The notes beneath the pieces are model-generated. The model was not told the DNA's origin and ran no database searches. It saw only the letters and a program-made list of their open reading frames with translations. Source: Bacillus wiedmannii (GTDB lineage Bacteria; Bacillota; Bacilli; Bacillales; Bacillaceae_G). From it: DNA of 64,000 bases. Location of the stretch: NCBI RefSeq assembly GCF_001583695.1, contig NZ_LOBC01000017.1, positions 248,001 through 312,000 of the forward strand, written 5' to 3'. Shown here piece by piece: positions 9,868-18,996 of the stretch. How positions within the stretch are numbered: the stretch's first letter is position 1; each line of letters begins with the position of its first letter. The position numbers and the translations under genes are program-made.

Positions 9868-9877
9868 TGTCTAGACA
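9868..9877. promoter_or_regulatory. Candidate NagR operator (dre-like) upstream of nagA
   Basis: TGTCTAGACA is a perfect palindrome matching the GTnTAnAC core bound by HutC-subfamily GntR repressors, to which NagR/YvoA and DasR belong. It lies about 85 nt before nagA, in the only substantial gap of the nag operon. Binding by the NagR encoded here is inferred. Confidence 0.65.
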
Positions 9878-9888
9878 TTCGAATAAAA

Positions 9889-9915
9889 TTTCCTCTTTGT
9901 TTAACAAAGAGGAAA
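9889..9915 (-). terminator. Terminator downstream of the secreted MBL-fold gene
   Basis: A 13-bp perfect inverted repeat (TTTCCTCTTTGTT at 9889-9901 and AACAAAGAGGAAA at 9903-9915), followed on the minus strand by TTTTATT. It lies 75 nt after the stop of the upstream gene and just before the nagA operator. Confidence 0.7.
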
Positions 9916-9990
9916 CTTAGTACGTCTCTTGCAATTATAATATATGTTATTCAGTTTTCCAAAAAGGGAGAATATCCCCTATCATATTAC

Positions 9991-10893
9991 TCACTTAAGT
10001 AATGGCATTAATCCACTAGAGCCTATTGTAATATGCTCGCCGTCTGTTTCCATTTCTACTGTACGTTTATTTGTTCCATACATCATTATACCATGCTGTT
10101 TTAAGCGTCTCACTACACTTTGATGCGGATGTCCATACGGATTTCTGCTTCCGTATGAAAGAATTGCAAACTGTGGTTCTACTTTCTTTATAAACATTTC
10201 ACTTGTTGAAGTATAGGAGCCATGATGTCCCACCTTTAACACATCTGCATGTACATCAAATTGCTTTAATATTTCAGTTTCCGTCCGCACATCAGCATCA
10301 CCCATTAGTAAAAAATCCGCTTTTCCGTATCGTACCTTTAACACAATTGAAGATTCATTATTTTCATCTTTTGATTTCCCATTGTTTAATACTTGTATGG
10401 AAACATGCGGATCTAGCGGTATGTATTGTCCCTCTTTTACTGAAACGAAAGGAATTCCTCTTTTTTTAATATGATTCCGGTATGTGTGATACGTAAAAGA
10501 ACTATATGTTTTTCCACTATCTAATATAAGTGATACCGGCATTTGCTCTACAATCGGAATGAGTCCTCCAATGTGATCCATATCAGGATGCGTACTGACG
10601 ATAGCATCTAAATGGTTAATCCCTTTTTCGATTAGTTTTTGAATGATAACCTCACCTGCTTCATAAGGTCCCCCGTCAATTAACATCGTTTGTCCATTTG
10701 GCAATGTAATAAGTGTCGCATCACCTTGTCCAACTTTTAAAAAACTCACTTTCATTTTACCAAAATGTTGCCGCTGCATATGTAAAGGAGACGCGGTATG
10801 AATAGACATCATATATCTTTTAGCCGATGCACTATTTAAAGAAAAGCATAACAAAACAGAAACTAACAATAAAATACCTCGCATACTTCTCAT
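9991..10893 (-). CDS. Secreted metallo-beta-lactamase-fold hydrolase (ComEC C-terminal-like)
   Basis: The 300-residue protein has an N-terminal signal sequence (MRSMRGILLLVSVLLCFSLNSASA). The hydrolase fold shows the metal-binding motif THPDMDHIGG at about residues 101-109, plus LLMGDAD and VGHHGSYTS. This pattern is shared with the extracellular nuclease-like domain of ComEC and with stand-alone relatives, so a role on nucleic acid or another phosphoester outside the membrane is plausible but not proven. The start at 10893 has an AAAGGAG site; an ORF extension 66 nt upstream has none. Confidence 0.8.
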   Translation of the reverse strand: MRSMRGILLLVSVLLCFSLNSASAKRYMMSIHTASPLHMQRQHFGKMKVSFLKVGQGDATLITLPNGQTMLIDGGPYEAGEVIIQKLIEKGINHLDAIVSTHPDMDHIGGLIPIVEQMPVSLILDSGKTYSSFTYHTYRNHIKKRGIPFVSVKEGQYIPLDPHVSIQVLNNGKSKDENNESSIVLKVRYGKADFLLMGDADVRTETEILKQFDVHADVLKVGHHGSYTSTSEMFIKKVEPQFAILSYGSRNPYGHPHQSVVRRLKQHGIMMYGTNKRTVEMETDGEHITIGSSGLMPLLK

Positions 10894-10946
10894 AACTCGT
10901 CTCCTTTTTTCAATTAGTATGGCACGGTATATAATTGATATACAAA

Positions 10947-10973
10947 AAAAGCTTAGCAAAATGCTAAGCTTTT
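10947..10973 (-). terminator. Terminator of scpB
   Basis: AAAAGCTTAGCA and TGCTAAGCTTTT form a 12-bp stem, followed on the minus strand by a T run. The right end overlaps the scpB stop codon. Confidence 0.85.
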
Positions 10974-11544
10974 ATTTCGATATCTCCTGTAAAGAACCAA
11001 AGAATAAATCTGCTTCATTCATTTGTTCATTCTCTTCAGAAAGTACCGGTAAATCATCTAATGTTTTCAATCCAAATGTATCCAAAAATTCTTTCGTTGT
11101 TCCATATAAAATAGGACGCCCTGGCCCTTCTGCTCTTCCCATTTCTTTTATAAGTAAGTGTGAAACTAACGTTTGTAACGCCTTATCGGTTTTCACCCCT
11201 CTAATCTCTTCCATTTCAGTCCTTGTAATAGGTTGACGATATGCCACAATCGCTAACGTTTCTAAAGCAGCCTGAGAAAGTGAAGCAGCTGTTGGGATAT
11301 CTATTAATTTTTGATAGTACGAAGCATGTTCTTTCTTTGTAGCAAAACGATATACTTTTGCATACTGTACAATTTGCAAACCGCGGTGTGCACCTTCACA
11401 TTCTTTTTGCATTTCTTCTAAAATATCGATTACTTCATTTCCTTCAATTTCAAGCACTTTCGCTATTTGTTCTGGATAAATCCCTTCATCACCAGAAACA
11501 AATAAAAGCCCTTCAATGATTGATTTCTGTTCTTTTCTATCCAT
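10972..11544 (-). CDS. scpB: Segregation and condensation protein B
   Basis: ScpB is the tandem winged-helix partner of the ScpA kleisin in the SMC condensin complex on the nucleoid. It has 190 residues. Recognisable blocks are [23 protein letters not shown], the second winged helix [34 protein letters not shown], and [15 protein letters not shown]. The ATG at 11544 follows GGAAGGAG at the usual spacing, whereas the ORF extends 21 nt further upstream. It is encoded about 160 nt after scpA. Confidence 0.95.
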   Translation of the reverse strand: MDRKEQKSIIEGLLFVSGDEGIYPEQIAKVLEIEGNEVIDILEEMQKECEGAHRGLQIVQYAKVYRFATKKEHASYYQKLIDIPTAASLSQAALETLAIVAYRQPITRTEMEEIRGVKTDKALQTLVSHLLIKEMGRAEGPGRPILYGTTKEFLDTFGLKTLDDLPVLSEENEQMNEADLFFGSLQEISK

Positions 11545-11702
11545 TTTACGAGCTCCTTCCTCCAATTTTCTCCATAAAAATACACATCAAAAAACCGAAT
11601 CACAATCAATGCGTTCGGTTCAATATTTTTTCTCTTGTTCCAAACGATACATTCAAACCTAGCATGAGATATATTATTTCCATCCCATTTTCCATACTAA
11701 AT

Positions 11703-12446
11703 CTATGCAGATTTAGTAGAGCTTGATACGAAAATTTCATCAAAATTATGTTCTTGTTCAATTATGATTTGTTGATTTTTCATAAGCTCAAGAACCGCTA
11801 AAAATGTTACAACCATTATTTCCCGTTCATCATCAACAAACAAATCATAAAAACTTTGACGACCACCTTGTATTTCTAACTGTTTTAAAATATCAATCAT
11901 GCGCTTTTCAATTGGTATTTCTTGACGAGTAATACGTGTTGTTACAGGTTTCTTTGCTTTTTTACGGCGCATTAATTTTTGAAATGCCGCTAGCATATCA
12001 TATAACGTAACATCAAGAGGCAAGTTTGTCTCCTCTTCTTGTTGTAACGATGTAAAATCAATTGGCGGACGTGTATATAGCTGTGCTCTTTCTTGTTCTC
12101 TTTCTTTTAGCTCAGTAGCAACTTGCTTATATTTCTTATATTCAATTAACCTCTCCATCAATTCTTGACGAGGATCATCTATAAAGTCATCACCGTTATC
12201 AAGTACATCTTCTTCATGTTTCGGCAACAACATTTTACTTTTAATTTGTAATAAAGTCGCAGCCATTACTAAATACTCACTTGCAACATCTAATTGTAGT
12301 TCTTTCATCGTATGAACATAAGATAAATATTGCTCTGTAATTTCCGCTACAGGAATATTATATATGTCAATTTCATAACGATGTATTAAATGTAACAATA
12401 AATCTAAAGGCCCTTCAAAAGCCTCTACTTTAAAATTATACTGCAC
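11703..12446 (-). CDS. scpA: Segregation and condensation protein A (kleisin)
   Basis: ScpA bridges the heads of SMC in the chromosome condensation complex. It has 247 residues from a GTG start whose GGTGGG site is about ten bases upstream; an ATG at 12461 directly abuts that site. The N-terminal SMC-binding segment [29 protein letters not shown] and the C-terminal winged helix ([18 protein letters not shown]) are typical. Confidence 0.95.
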   Translation of the reverse strand: MQYNFKVEAFEGPLDLLLHLIHRYEIDIYNIPVAEITEQYLSYVHTMKELQLDVASEYLVMAATLLQIKSKMLLPKHEEDVLDNGDDFIDDPRQELMERLIEYKKYKQVATELKEREQERAQLYTRPPIDFTSLQQEEETNLPLDVTLYDMLAAFQKLMRRKKAKKPVTTRITRQEIPIEKRMIDILKQLEIQGGRQSFYDLFVDDEREIMVVTFLAVLELMKNQQIIIEQEHNFDEIFVSSSTKSA

Positions 12447-12569
12447 AAAGCATCCCACCACATTTTTTCTATAACAACATAAGTATAGAGCATACTCATG
12501 TTCTATCCAACCTTTTTAAGAAATTTAATTAAAAATAGACCTATGCCTATATCATCATGCCCACCGCTT

Positions 12570-12578
12570 CATATGATA
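12570..12578 (+). promoter_or_regulatory. Sigma-K/sigma-E-like -10 element before the YjcZ-type gene
   Basis: CATATGATA fits the CATAnnnTA -10 of mother-cell sigma factors. It lies 38 nt before the ATG of a small spore-type gene. The -35 match is poor. Confidence 0.4.
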
Positions 12579-12615
12579 ACAGTGTAGTAAGAACAATGTA
12601 GGAGGTCAAAAAACT

Positions 12616-12711
12616 ATGGGTCACGTTGATTGCGGTTTTAGCGGTGGGTTCGCATTACTTGTTGTATTGTTTATTTTACTAATTATTGTAGGGGCAGCTT
12701 GCTTCTGCTAA
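12616..12711 (+). CDS. YjcZ-family small sporulation membrane protein
   Basis: This is a 31-residue protein reading MGHVDCGFSGGFALLVVLFI followed by LLIIVGAACFC. The GFSGGFALLVVLFILLIIVG block is the hallmark of the YjcZ family, tiny single-helix proteins made during sporulation, with several copies in Bacillus genomes. It has an ideal GTAGGAGGT ribosome site and its own terminator. Function is unknown. Confidence 0.9.
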   Translation: MGHVDCGFSGGFALLVVLFILLIIVGAACFC

Positions 12712-12721
12712 TATGAACAAT

Positions 12722-12752
12722 AACGGCTAGGGAAAATTCCCTAGTCGTTTAT
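12722..12752 (+). terminator. Terminator of the YjcZ-type gene
   Basis: AACGGCTAGGGAA and TTCCCTAGTCGTT form a stem with one G-T pair, followed by TTATTGTTT. It lies 10 nt after the stop. Confidence 0.8.
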
Positions 12753-12808
12753 TGTTTATATTTCTATGATACACTTGTATTTATAACCGTTAAACAGGGG
12801 TGAAGAAA

Positions 12809-13327
12809 ATGTATCCTACCGAATACATCCAATTTTTAATTCATTTTCACGGAGATTATGATTATTTTGAATGCCACGAAATACTGGAAGAATATTGGAA
12901 AACAAAACCGAGAGAAAATCGTGATAATTATTTAGTCGGTCTTATTCAAATTGCAGTTTCTTTATACCATCAAAGACGCTCTAACTGGAATGGCGCAGAG
13001 AAGATGATGAAAAGCGCCATAACGATTTTAGAAAAAAACAGTGCACCTTTACTACGTTTAGGAATAAATCAGACACAACTTCTATGCTTACTCCAGGATA
13101 GATTGCAATCTATACAGAAAGAAGAGAGTTTTACACCGCTATTTTTACCGTTATCGGATACAGCATTAGAAAAGCACTGCATGGAATTATGTCAGAAACA
13201 AAACCTTCCATGGAAAGACGTGAATGCTACTTCTAATGAATATATAATACATAAGCACACATTACGTGATCGAACAGAGGTCATCGCTGAACGAAACGAA
13301 CAATTACAAAAAAGAAAGCAGAGATAA
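12809..13327 (+). CDS. ypuF: DUF309 protein, YpuF-like
   Basis: A 172-residue cytoplasmic helical protein with the DUF309 signature HFHGDYDYFECHEILEEYWK near the start, followed by DNYLVGLIQIAVSLYHQRRSNWNGAEKMM. B. subtilis ypuF is likewise next to scpA. The ATG at 12809 follows AGGGGTG; the upstream in-frame GTG at 12800 is part of that site. Biochemical role unknown. Confidence 0.75.
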   Translation: MYPTEYIQFLIHFHGDYDYFECHEILEEYWKTKPRENRDNYLVGLIQIAVSLYHQRRSNWNGAEKMMKSAITILEKNSAPLLRLGINQTQLLCLLQDRLQSIQKEESFTPLFLPLSDTALEKHCMELCQKQNLPWKDVNATSNEYIIHKHTLRDRTEVIAERNEQLQKRKQR

Positions 13328-13349
13328 TAAACTACTTATCTCTGCTTTC
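13314..13349. terminator. Shared terminator of ypuF-like gene and ribT
   Basis: GAAAGCAGAGATAA (13314-13327) and TTATCTCTGCTTTC (13336-13349) form a 14-bp perfect stem whose arms contain the stop regions of both convergent genes. There is no strong T tract, so efficiency is uncertain. Confidence 0.65.
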
Positions 13350-13716
13350 ACGAATGTATATTTTGTTCTAGCCCTTTACACTTTTTGCAAAAACTTGCTG
13401 TTTGCTCATTTCCGCAAATTGTAAACTCAAGAAATTTACTCTTTAACTCTTGAACCATCTTCGTCCCAATACCCATATGACGGTGAGACGGGTTCACACT
13501 CAAATGCTGAATTTCCAACACTTGATTCTCTTTTTTTACAATCCCCATTATCCCAACAAAATCTTCGTTTTGCTTCCACAAATACAATTGCCAATCATCT
13601 TTTGCTTCATAATCTTTCATAGTCAATTGTAATGTTTTCACATCTTTTTCAGTTGGCATAAATGAAAGAAGCCCCATTGCAATCTTTTCATAACTTTTTT
13701 TAAAACGAATTAACAT
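13348..13716 (-). CDS. ribT: GNAT-family acetyltransferase, RibT-like
   Basis: The 122-residue protein begins MLIRFKKSYEKIAMGLLSFMP, very like B. subtilis RibT, and has the acetyl-CoA-binding A motif LSVNPSHRHMGIGTKMV. In B. subtilis ribT is the last gene of the riboflavin operon; here it lies about 40 kb from ribDEBAH but still near scpA and ppiB. Its substrate is unknown. The family call is firm, and the RibT name rests on N-terminal similarity. Confidence 0.8.
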   Translation of the reverse strand: MLIRFKKSYEKIAMGLLSFMPTEKDVKTLQLTMKDYEAKDDWQLYLWKQNEDFVGIMGIVKKENQVLEIQHLSVNPSHRHMGIGTKMVQELKSKFLEFTICGNEQTASFCKKCKGLEQNIHS

Positions 13717-14152
13717 AACCCTTATCCCTTCTTACAAAAGTTACAAACTATTAATCCCCTCAACCACTCTTTTCATATCACATTCATTTTACAATATTTT
13801 CAACAGAGTGAGAAGGGCTTAAAACAACTTGATAATCATACAAAGCGAAAAGAAGAAAGTCAAATATATGTTTCAGTACTATTTTTTCTAAGTAGATAGA
13901 AGGAGAAACGTTGTTATATGAAAGCGAAAAGAAACATCCATCTCTCATTATCACTGCAATATTCATCACCCGAGAGCAAATGAATTCTAGCAAAATTAAT
14001 GTAATAAAAATATTTATTGAAACATGTAATCTAATGTATTCTATGTGATTTGTTAAAATTTTGTTCTTATAAGCGCCATATTTTCGCTACAATTACAGTA
14101 CTACTTGTATCATGTACTGTAAACGAAATACCCATTCCTATTAAAAAAACAA
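13717..14152. other. Non-coding stretch between ribT and ppiB
   Basis: About 435 nt with no convincing gene. A 69-codon minus-strand frame (13784-13993) has no ribosome site or recognisable domain. The only structure seen is a 9-bp inverted repeat, TTACAGTAC (14093-14101) with GTACTGTAA (14114-14122), without a T tract. Confidence 0.5.
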
Positions 14153-14176
14153 AAAAGAGAGCAATAGCTCTCTTTT
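14153..14176 (-). terminator. Terminator of ppiB
   Basis: AAAAGAGAGC (14153-14162) and GCTCTCTTTT (14167-14176) with an AATA loop, 10 nt after the ppiB stop, followed on the minus strand by a T-rich tract. Confidence 0.85.
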
Positions 14177-14185
14177 CTCATTAAC

Positions 14186-14623
14186 TTATTCTTCCCAAAC
14201 TTTAACTTCTTTCATTACATCGCCTTGACGCATGTTTAATACTGTTTCAATACCGCTTGTTGCTTTACCGAATACAGTATGTACACCATCTAAATGCGGT
14301 TGTGGCTCATGAACAACAAAGAATTGGCTACCGCCTGTATTACGGCCAGCATGAGCCATAGAAAGTGAACCTACAAGGTGTCTATGAGGATTTCCATCAG
14401 TTTCACATGGGATAGAGTAACCTGGGCCACCTGCACCTGTTCCTGTTGGATCTCCACCTTGGCTTACGAAGCCAGGAATAACGCGGTGGAATGTCACACC
14501 ATCATAAAATCCTTGCTCTGCTAGTTTTTTAAAGTTTTCTACTGTTTTTGGTGCCTCTTCTGGGAAAAATTCTAAATCGATTTTTTCACCATTTTCCATT
14601 AATATGTATCCTAAAGTTTTCAT
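14186..14623 (-). CDS. ppiB: Cyclophilin-type peptidyl-prolyl isomerase B
   Basis: This cytoplasmic proline isomerase has 145 residues, the standard size of the small bacterial cyclophilin. Signatures include [36 protein letters not shown] (active-site Arg and Gln) and [19 protein letters not shown]. Monocistronic, with its own terminator. Confidence 0.97.
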   Translation of the reverse strand: MKTLGYILMENGEKIDLEFFPEEAPKTVENFKKLAEQGFYDGVTFHRVIPGFVSQGGDPTGTGAGGPGYSIPCETDGNPHRHLVGSLSMAHAGRNTGGSQFFVVHEPQPHLDGVHTVFGKATSGIETVLNMRQGDVMKEVKVWEE

Positions 14624-14735
14624 ACGTATATGTCTCCTTTCAACTATCTCAGCACTATATTACCACATTCATGACTAGAAACAAAAAGAATCCGACAATC
14701 TAGATACTTCTTTTTCGAAATGTGGAAAAAGCTAG

Positions 14736-14763
14736 GTGACAAATAATAAATATATACTATAAT
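14736..14763 (+). promoter_or_regulatory. Promoter of ypuA
   Basis: GTGACA at 14736-14741, a 16-nt spacer and TATAAT at 14758-14763, about 48 nt before the GTG start. Confidence 0.65.
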
Positions 14764-14810
14764 AACTGTGTTGCCCGAAAATTTTAGAAAGAGAAAGGGA
14801 GCGATTTTTC

Positions 14811-15677
14811 GTGAAAACGAAATTACTAGCTCTGCTATTGGCTGTAACGGTATTTATGATGCCAACAGCTTCGTTTGCAGACATCATCGAAGGAGAATCA
14901 ATTGTTACACTAGGAGAAAACTTGTCTGAACAACAAAAACAAGATCTGTTAAAAGAAATGAAAGCACCAAAAGATGCTACAATCATTACTGTGTCTAATG
15001 CGGAAGAACATAAATTTCTAGAAGGGGTTGTTCCAAAAGCGCAAATTGGTACGAGAGCAATTTCCTCTTCTATGATTACATACACAAAGCCAGGGTCTGG
15101 TCTCATTGTACGTTCAAAAAACATTAATTCGATAACAGATGCAATGTACACAAACGCACTTATTACAGCAGGTGTGAAAGATGCAGAAATTCAAATTACT
15201 GCACCATTTAAAGTTTCAGGAACTGCTGCTTTAACCGGTTTAATGAAAGCCTATGAAACAGCATCGAACAAAGCAATTCCTGAAGAAGTAAAAAAAGTAG
15301 CCAATGAAGAAATGGTGCAAACAGCCCAGCTCGGCGATAAAATTGGTGAAGAAAAAGCAGTTCAACTTGTTGCAAAAATTAAAGAAGAAATTGCCAAAGA
15401 ACAACCAAAAACGACTGAAGATTTACGTTCATTGATTAAAAAAATTGCGGATCAACTTGGTATTACATTAACGGATGAACAGTTAGATAACTTAGTTGCG
15501 CTATTTGATAAAATGAAAAATCTTAATATCGATTGGAATCAAGTTGGCAGTCAGTTAAATAAAGCAAAAGAACACGTCTCTGCCTTTTTAGGATCTGAAG
15601 AAGGGCAAGGTTTCCTAGATAAAGTTAAAGATTTCTTCTCAAGTATCATTGATTTTGTTAAATCGTTATTCAAGTAA
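14811..15677 (+). CDS. ypuA: Secreted DUF1002 protein, YpuA-like
   Basis: The 288-residue exported protein has a signal peptide MKTKLLALLLAVTVFMMPTA-SFA, with predicted cleavage before Asp24. DUF1002 features follow (IVTLGENLSEQQKQDLLKEM and ALITAGVKDAEIQITAPF..GTAALTGLMKAYE). The C-terminal third is a Lys/Asp-rich helix ending in VKDFFSSIIDFVKSLFK. It starts at GTG with an AAAGGGAG site. B. subtilis ypuA also neighbours ppiB. Function unknown. Confidence 0.85.
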   Translation: MKTKLLALLLAVTVFMMPTASFADIIEGESIVTLGENLSEQQKQDLLKEMKAPKDATIITVSNAEEHKFLEGVVPKAQIGTRAISSSMITYTKPGSGLIVRSKNINSITDAMYTNALITAGVKDAEIQITAPFKVSGTAALTGLMKAYETASNKAIPEEVKKVANEEMVQTAQLGDKIGEEKAVQLVAKIKEEIAKEQPKTTEDLRSLIKKIADQLGITLTDEQLDNLVALFDKMKNLNIDWNQVGSQLNKAKEHVSAFLGSEEGQGFLDKVKDFFSSIIDFVKSLFK

Positions 15678-15708
15678 AAAGAAGCTCGTCAATGACGAGC
15701 TTCTTTTT
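15676..15708. terminator. Bidirectional terminator after ypuA
   Basis: AAAAAGAAGCTCGTCA and TGACGAGCTTCTTTTT form a 16-bp perfect repeat (real loop TCAATGA), with A and T runs. It also serves the convergent phosphatase gene. Confidence 0.9.
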
Positions 15709-16494
15709 TTATACAAGTAATGGCAATTTCATAACAGCTTCTTCGACCGAACGAACAATATGATTTGCCTTCTCCTTCACATATGGATGAGCATGATGTA
15801 GAGTAAATGAATGCGGAGTTACTTCAAACATAGAAATATCATTGAAAGAATCTCCAATGCATGCAACTTCATTTGCTTCAATTTGTAAATGTTCCATTAG
15901 TCGCCTTAAAGCACTCCCTTTACTTACTCCCCTTGGCATAATGTCAACATAGCGTTTACCAGACATAAAAACTTCTGCTTCGCTCTGAAATGTATCTCGT
16001 AACTCTTGATCTAATGCTGCAATTGTCTCTTCTTCCCCAAAAACAAATAATTTCGCAGGATGTACAGTCTTACCAAATTCCTTTTCTAATGCTTCTATCT
16101 CAGCAATATGCACGCCCATATACGTTTCAAAAGTATGATGATGTTCATTCTTTCTTTTTGTATACCGTTGCTCATTTGCACAAACAATATCTGCTAGTCC
16201 CTTTTTATGGATATATCGATATATTTCCTGGGCAATCCCATCTTCAAAACTTGATTCATGAAATATTTTTCCATCCGGCAGTAACATCGTTGCTCCATTT
16301 AAACTAGTTGTGTAATACGGGAATGTAAACCTATTTACGACTTCATCAATTCGATGAGTAAAGCGGCCAGAGGCAAAACAAATATTTGTCCCTTTTTCAG
16401 CTAACCAACAAAGTGCACGTTCATCTTCTTTTTGCATATGATTCACATTGTAAACGAGCGTATCATCTAAATCACTTACAAATAATTTAATCAT
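15709..16494 (-). CDS. Cof-type HAD-superfamily phosphatase (second paralogue)
   Basis: The 261-residue protein has FVSDLDDTLVYN (motif I), NICFASGRF (motif II), Lys in MPRGVSKGSALR (motif III) and IGDSFNDISMFEVTPHSFTLHHA (motif IV). It closely parallels the paralogue at 6310-7116, including the TPHSF segment, but reads DLDDTL rather than DIDGTM. The start at 16494 was chosen for its GGGGAAGAGGA site; the ORF extends 24 nt further. Substrate unknown. Confidence 0.85.
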   Translation of the reverse strand: MIKLFVSDLDDTLVYNVNHMQKEDERALCWLAEKGTNICFASGRFTHRIDEVVNRFTFPYYTTSLNGATMLLPDGKIFHESSFEDGIAQEIYRYIHKKGLADIVCANEQRYTKRKNEHHHTFETYMGVHIAEIEALEKEFGKTVHPAKLFVFGEEETIAALDQELRDTFQSEAEVFMSGKRYVDIMPRGVSKGSALRRLMEHLQIEANEVACIGDSFNDISMFEVTPHSFTLHHAHPYVKEKANHIVRSVEEAVMKLPLLV

Positions 16495-16585
16495 GTCCTC
16501 TTCCCCTTCCATACACAATATCTACTCTAAGTGTACACAAAAAATGTTTGATTTTTGTTAAAAAACAATAAATTTTAGATAAAAA

Positions 16586-16613
16586 AATAAGCAGGAGATT
16601 AATCCTGCTTATT
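16586..16613 (-). terminator. Terminator of the spoVA operon
   Basis: AATAAGCAGGA (16586-16596) pairs with TCCTGCTTATT (16603-16613), followed on the minus strand by a T-rich tract. It includes the spoVAF stop region. Confidence 0.85.
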
Positions 16614-18081
16614 TTTGCCTTCTTACATTTTGAGGTTTTACAATACTTGGGCGCACTTTTAAACTAGACATCGTTGGACGGAGTAGAATTTTTGTTAACG
16701 CTCCCCAATCAAATGGTAAAAACGGCCATAAATACGGTGTTTGTAAACTTTTTATAGACGTTAAAAATAAAATCAATATCGTCATTCCAACTACAAATCC
16801 CATTTCATGAAATATACCTGTCAAAATAATGACAAATAGCTTTCCGACTTTATTCCCAAGCCCTAGTTCATAACTCGGTGTTGCATATGCTCCGATCATA
16901 GAAACTGCTACGTATAAAATTACTTCTGGTACAAACAAACCTACATCAATGGCAATTTGACCAATTAATATGGCAGAAATTAATCCTGCTGCAGACGACA
17001 ATGATGTCGGTGTATGAATGGCAGCCATCCTTAAAAATTCGAGTCCGATTTCGGCCATCAAAATTTGTAATAAAATTGGTAAATGCGTCATCTTATTCGG
17101 TCCAATGAAAGCAAGACTTTCCGGTAAAAGAGTTGGATCAAAAACAAACACTAACCAAAATGGCAATAAGAACAGTGAAAATATAACACCTAAAAAACGT
17201 ACCCAACGTAAAAATGTACCTACAGCTGGATTTTGCCTAAACTCTTCTGCATGCTGTAAATGATGAAAATATGTTGTCGGTGTAATCATAGCACTTGGTG
17301 ATGTGTCAACGAGTACTAACACATGTCCTTCTAGTAGATGATTTGCTGCTACATCTGGTCTTTCTGTGTATCGAATAAGTGGGAAGGGATTATAGCCTTG
17401 TTTAACTACAAATTCCTCTATCGTTTTATCCGCCATCGTAATCCCGTCTACTTCAATGTTATTTAATTCTTGTTTTATAATCTTTACTAAATCTGGATTT
17501 GCAACATCTTGAACATATGTAATACAAATATCCGTTTGGGATCTATCTCCTACTCGAATCATTTCATTTCGAAGACGTGGGTCACGTATCCTTCTACGAA
17601 TTAACGCTGTATTTACAACGATATTTTCAACAAATCCATCCCTTGCACCACGTACTACCTTTTCTGTATCTGGTTCTGTCGGCGTCCGGCCCGGATAACT
17701 ACGCACATCTATTGCGAACGCTTCCGTTTCACCTTCCACAAATATAACGATAAGTCCTGATAATACTTGGAGCATTACCTCATCCATCGTTTTCACTTTG
17801 CTTACTTGTTGATGGATTAAACGATTCTCTAAAAGCTTCACTGTATCTTCTTCTACATCCCTTATCTCATTTGTATCCACCGCTTCTTCTAAAATAGGGA
17901 TAATATAATTTGTATCACAAAGTCCGTTTACAAATAACACACCAATTTCTTTATTTAAAATTTGAAATTTACGAATGCCAACGTCGTATGTAACACCCAG
18001 TCCAGCTGTTTGCTTTAAGTAATTTTCATTATCACTTATGAAAGATGAAATAGGGATATCCACTTTTTTAGGCTTCGTCAT
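16609..18081 (-). CDS. spoVAF: Stage V sporulation protein AF (GerA-type A subunit homologue)
   Basis: The 490-residue integral membrane protein belongs to the GerA/SpoVAF family. A soluble N-terminal half (about 1-300; [46 protein letters not shown]) is followed by several membrane helices from about residue 300 ([41 protein letters not shown]). It is the last gene of spoVA and acts at the spore inner membrane in germination. The ATG at 18081 follows GGAAAGGAG and overlaps the spoVAEa end by 14 nt. Confidence 0.94.
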   Translation of the reverse strand: MTKPKKVDIPISSFISDNENYLKQTAGLGVTYDVGIRKFQILNKEIGVLFVNGLCDTNYIIPILEEAVDTNEIRDVEEDTVKLLENRLIHQQVSKVKTMDEVMLQVLSGLIVIFVEGETEAFAIDVRSYPGRTPTEPDTEKVVRGARDGFVENIVVNTALIRRRIRDPRLRNEMIRVGDRSQTDICITYVQDVANPDLVKIIKQELNNIEVDGITMADKTIEEFVVKQGYNPFPLIRYTERPDVAANHLLEGHVLVLVDTSPSAMITPTTYFHHLQHAEEFRQNPAVGTFLRWVRFLGVIFSLFLLPFWLVFVFDPTLLPESLAFIGPNKMTHLPILLQILMAEIGLEFLRMAAIHTPTSLSSAAGLISAILIGQIAIDVGLFVPEVILYVAVSMIGAYATPSYELGLGNKVGKLFVIILTGIFHEMGFVVGMTILILFLTSIKSLQTPYLWPFLPFDWGALTKILLRPTMSSLKVRPSIVKPQNVRRQK

Positions 18082-18637
18082 AAAAACCACTCCTTTCCAA
18101 AATTAATTGAATCGCTTTTCTAGTAATAGGTGATCCTCTCTCCCATTCATCGTTTCCACACATTTTACCAATATCACCAACTCCCACAATGACAGGAACA
18201 TTCAGATCATCTAAACAATAAATTGTATCTCCGCTAATTCTGCCAATTTCACCATCTGGAAGTCCAAATTTATCAACACCGTATTCGGTTAAATTCCCGT
18301 TTCGATCTACACTGACATCTACACGTGCCCATTCCCAATGATGTGTATTAGACGCTACTGCCAAAATCCCCAGTACATCAATTTGTTTATGTGTGGCTAC
18401 ATATTTTAAAGCCTTTTCACCAGATCCTTCTCCAATAAATCCACTGTCATCAAACATGACAAATACAGGGTCATATGGCGTTTGCATAATAAGCTCAACA
18501 ACTTTCTTCCCTGTCAATTTGGTTGGATTACTTTGTGATCCTGAAATACACCTTCCCCCAAATTCCTTCGTTAAAAGCTCAATTGTTCGCTTTGCATATT
18601 CATCTCCATCTGTGACCAAAACAACCCTTCGTCTCAT
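18068..18637 (-). CDS. spoVAEa: Stage V sporulation protein AEa
   Basis: A soluble 189-residue protein of the SpoVAE (AEa) family, with [46 protein letters not shown] and a C-terminal [22 protein letters not shown]. It is encoded between spoVAEb and spoVAF, the standard order. Its precise role in dipicolinic acid movement is unknown. Confidence 0.94.
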   Translation of the reverse strand: MRRRVVLVTDGDEYAKRTIELLTKEFGGRCISGSQSNPTKLTGKKVVELIMQTPYDPVFVMFDDSGFIGEGSGEKALKYVATHKQIDVLGILAVASNTHHWEWARVDVSVDRNGNLTEYGVDKFGLPDGEIGRISGDTIYCLDDLNVPVIVGVGDIGKMCGNDEWERGSPITRKAIQLILERSGFYDEA

Positions 18638-18642
18638 TTGAT

Positions 18643-18993
18643 TTATCCTTTCGGTTTACATATAAGTGCTACAAAAAATGAAAATAATATCGCTGCAGAA
18701 ATGCCTGCAGACGTTAAACTAAACATACCCATACCAATCCCAATATATCCGTGTTTTTCTGCCGCATGCATTGCCCCATGTAATAGTGAATGTCCAAAAC
18801 TTGTAATAGGAACTGTCGCCCCAGCACCAGCAAACTTTATAAGCTTATCGTACAATCCGAATCCATCTAAAACTGCTCCTATAACTACAAAGGTAGCCAT
18901 TAAATGGGCTGGTGTTAACTTTGCGAAATCTAACAATACCTGTCCAATTACACAAATGGCGCCTCCTACAAGAAATGCATATATAAAATCCAC
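18643..18993 (-). CDS. spoVAEb: Stage V sporulation protein AEb
   Basis: A 116-residue membrane protein with about four helices ([59 protein letters not shown]). It is homologous to SpoVAC in this operon (shared KFAGAG/QFAGAG and VPITSFG/VPVTGFA). It forms part of the dipicolinic acid channel in the spore inner membrane. Starts at GTG, 3 nt after the spoVAD stop. Confidence 0.94.
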   Translation of the reverse strand: MDFIYAFLVGGAICVIGQVLLDFAKLTPAHLMATFVVIGAVLDGFGLYDKLIKFAGAGATVPITSFGHSLLHGAMHAAEKHGYIGIGMGMFSLTSAGISAAILFSFFVALICKPKG

Positions 18994-18996
18994 AAT

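Noticed and set aside
13784..13993. 69-codon minus-strand frame in the ribT-ppiB gap
   Set aside because: No ribosome site, no recognisable domain, and composition like random AT-rich translation.
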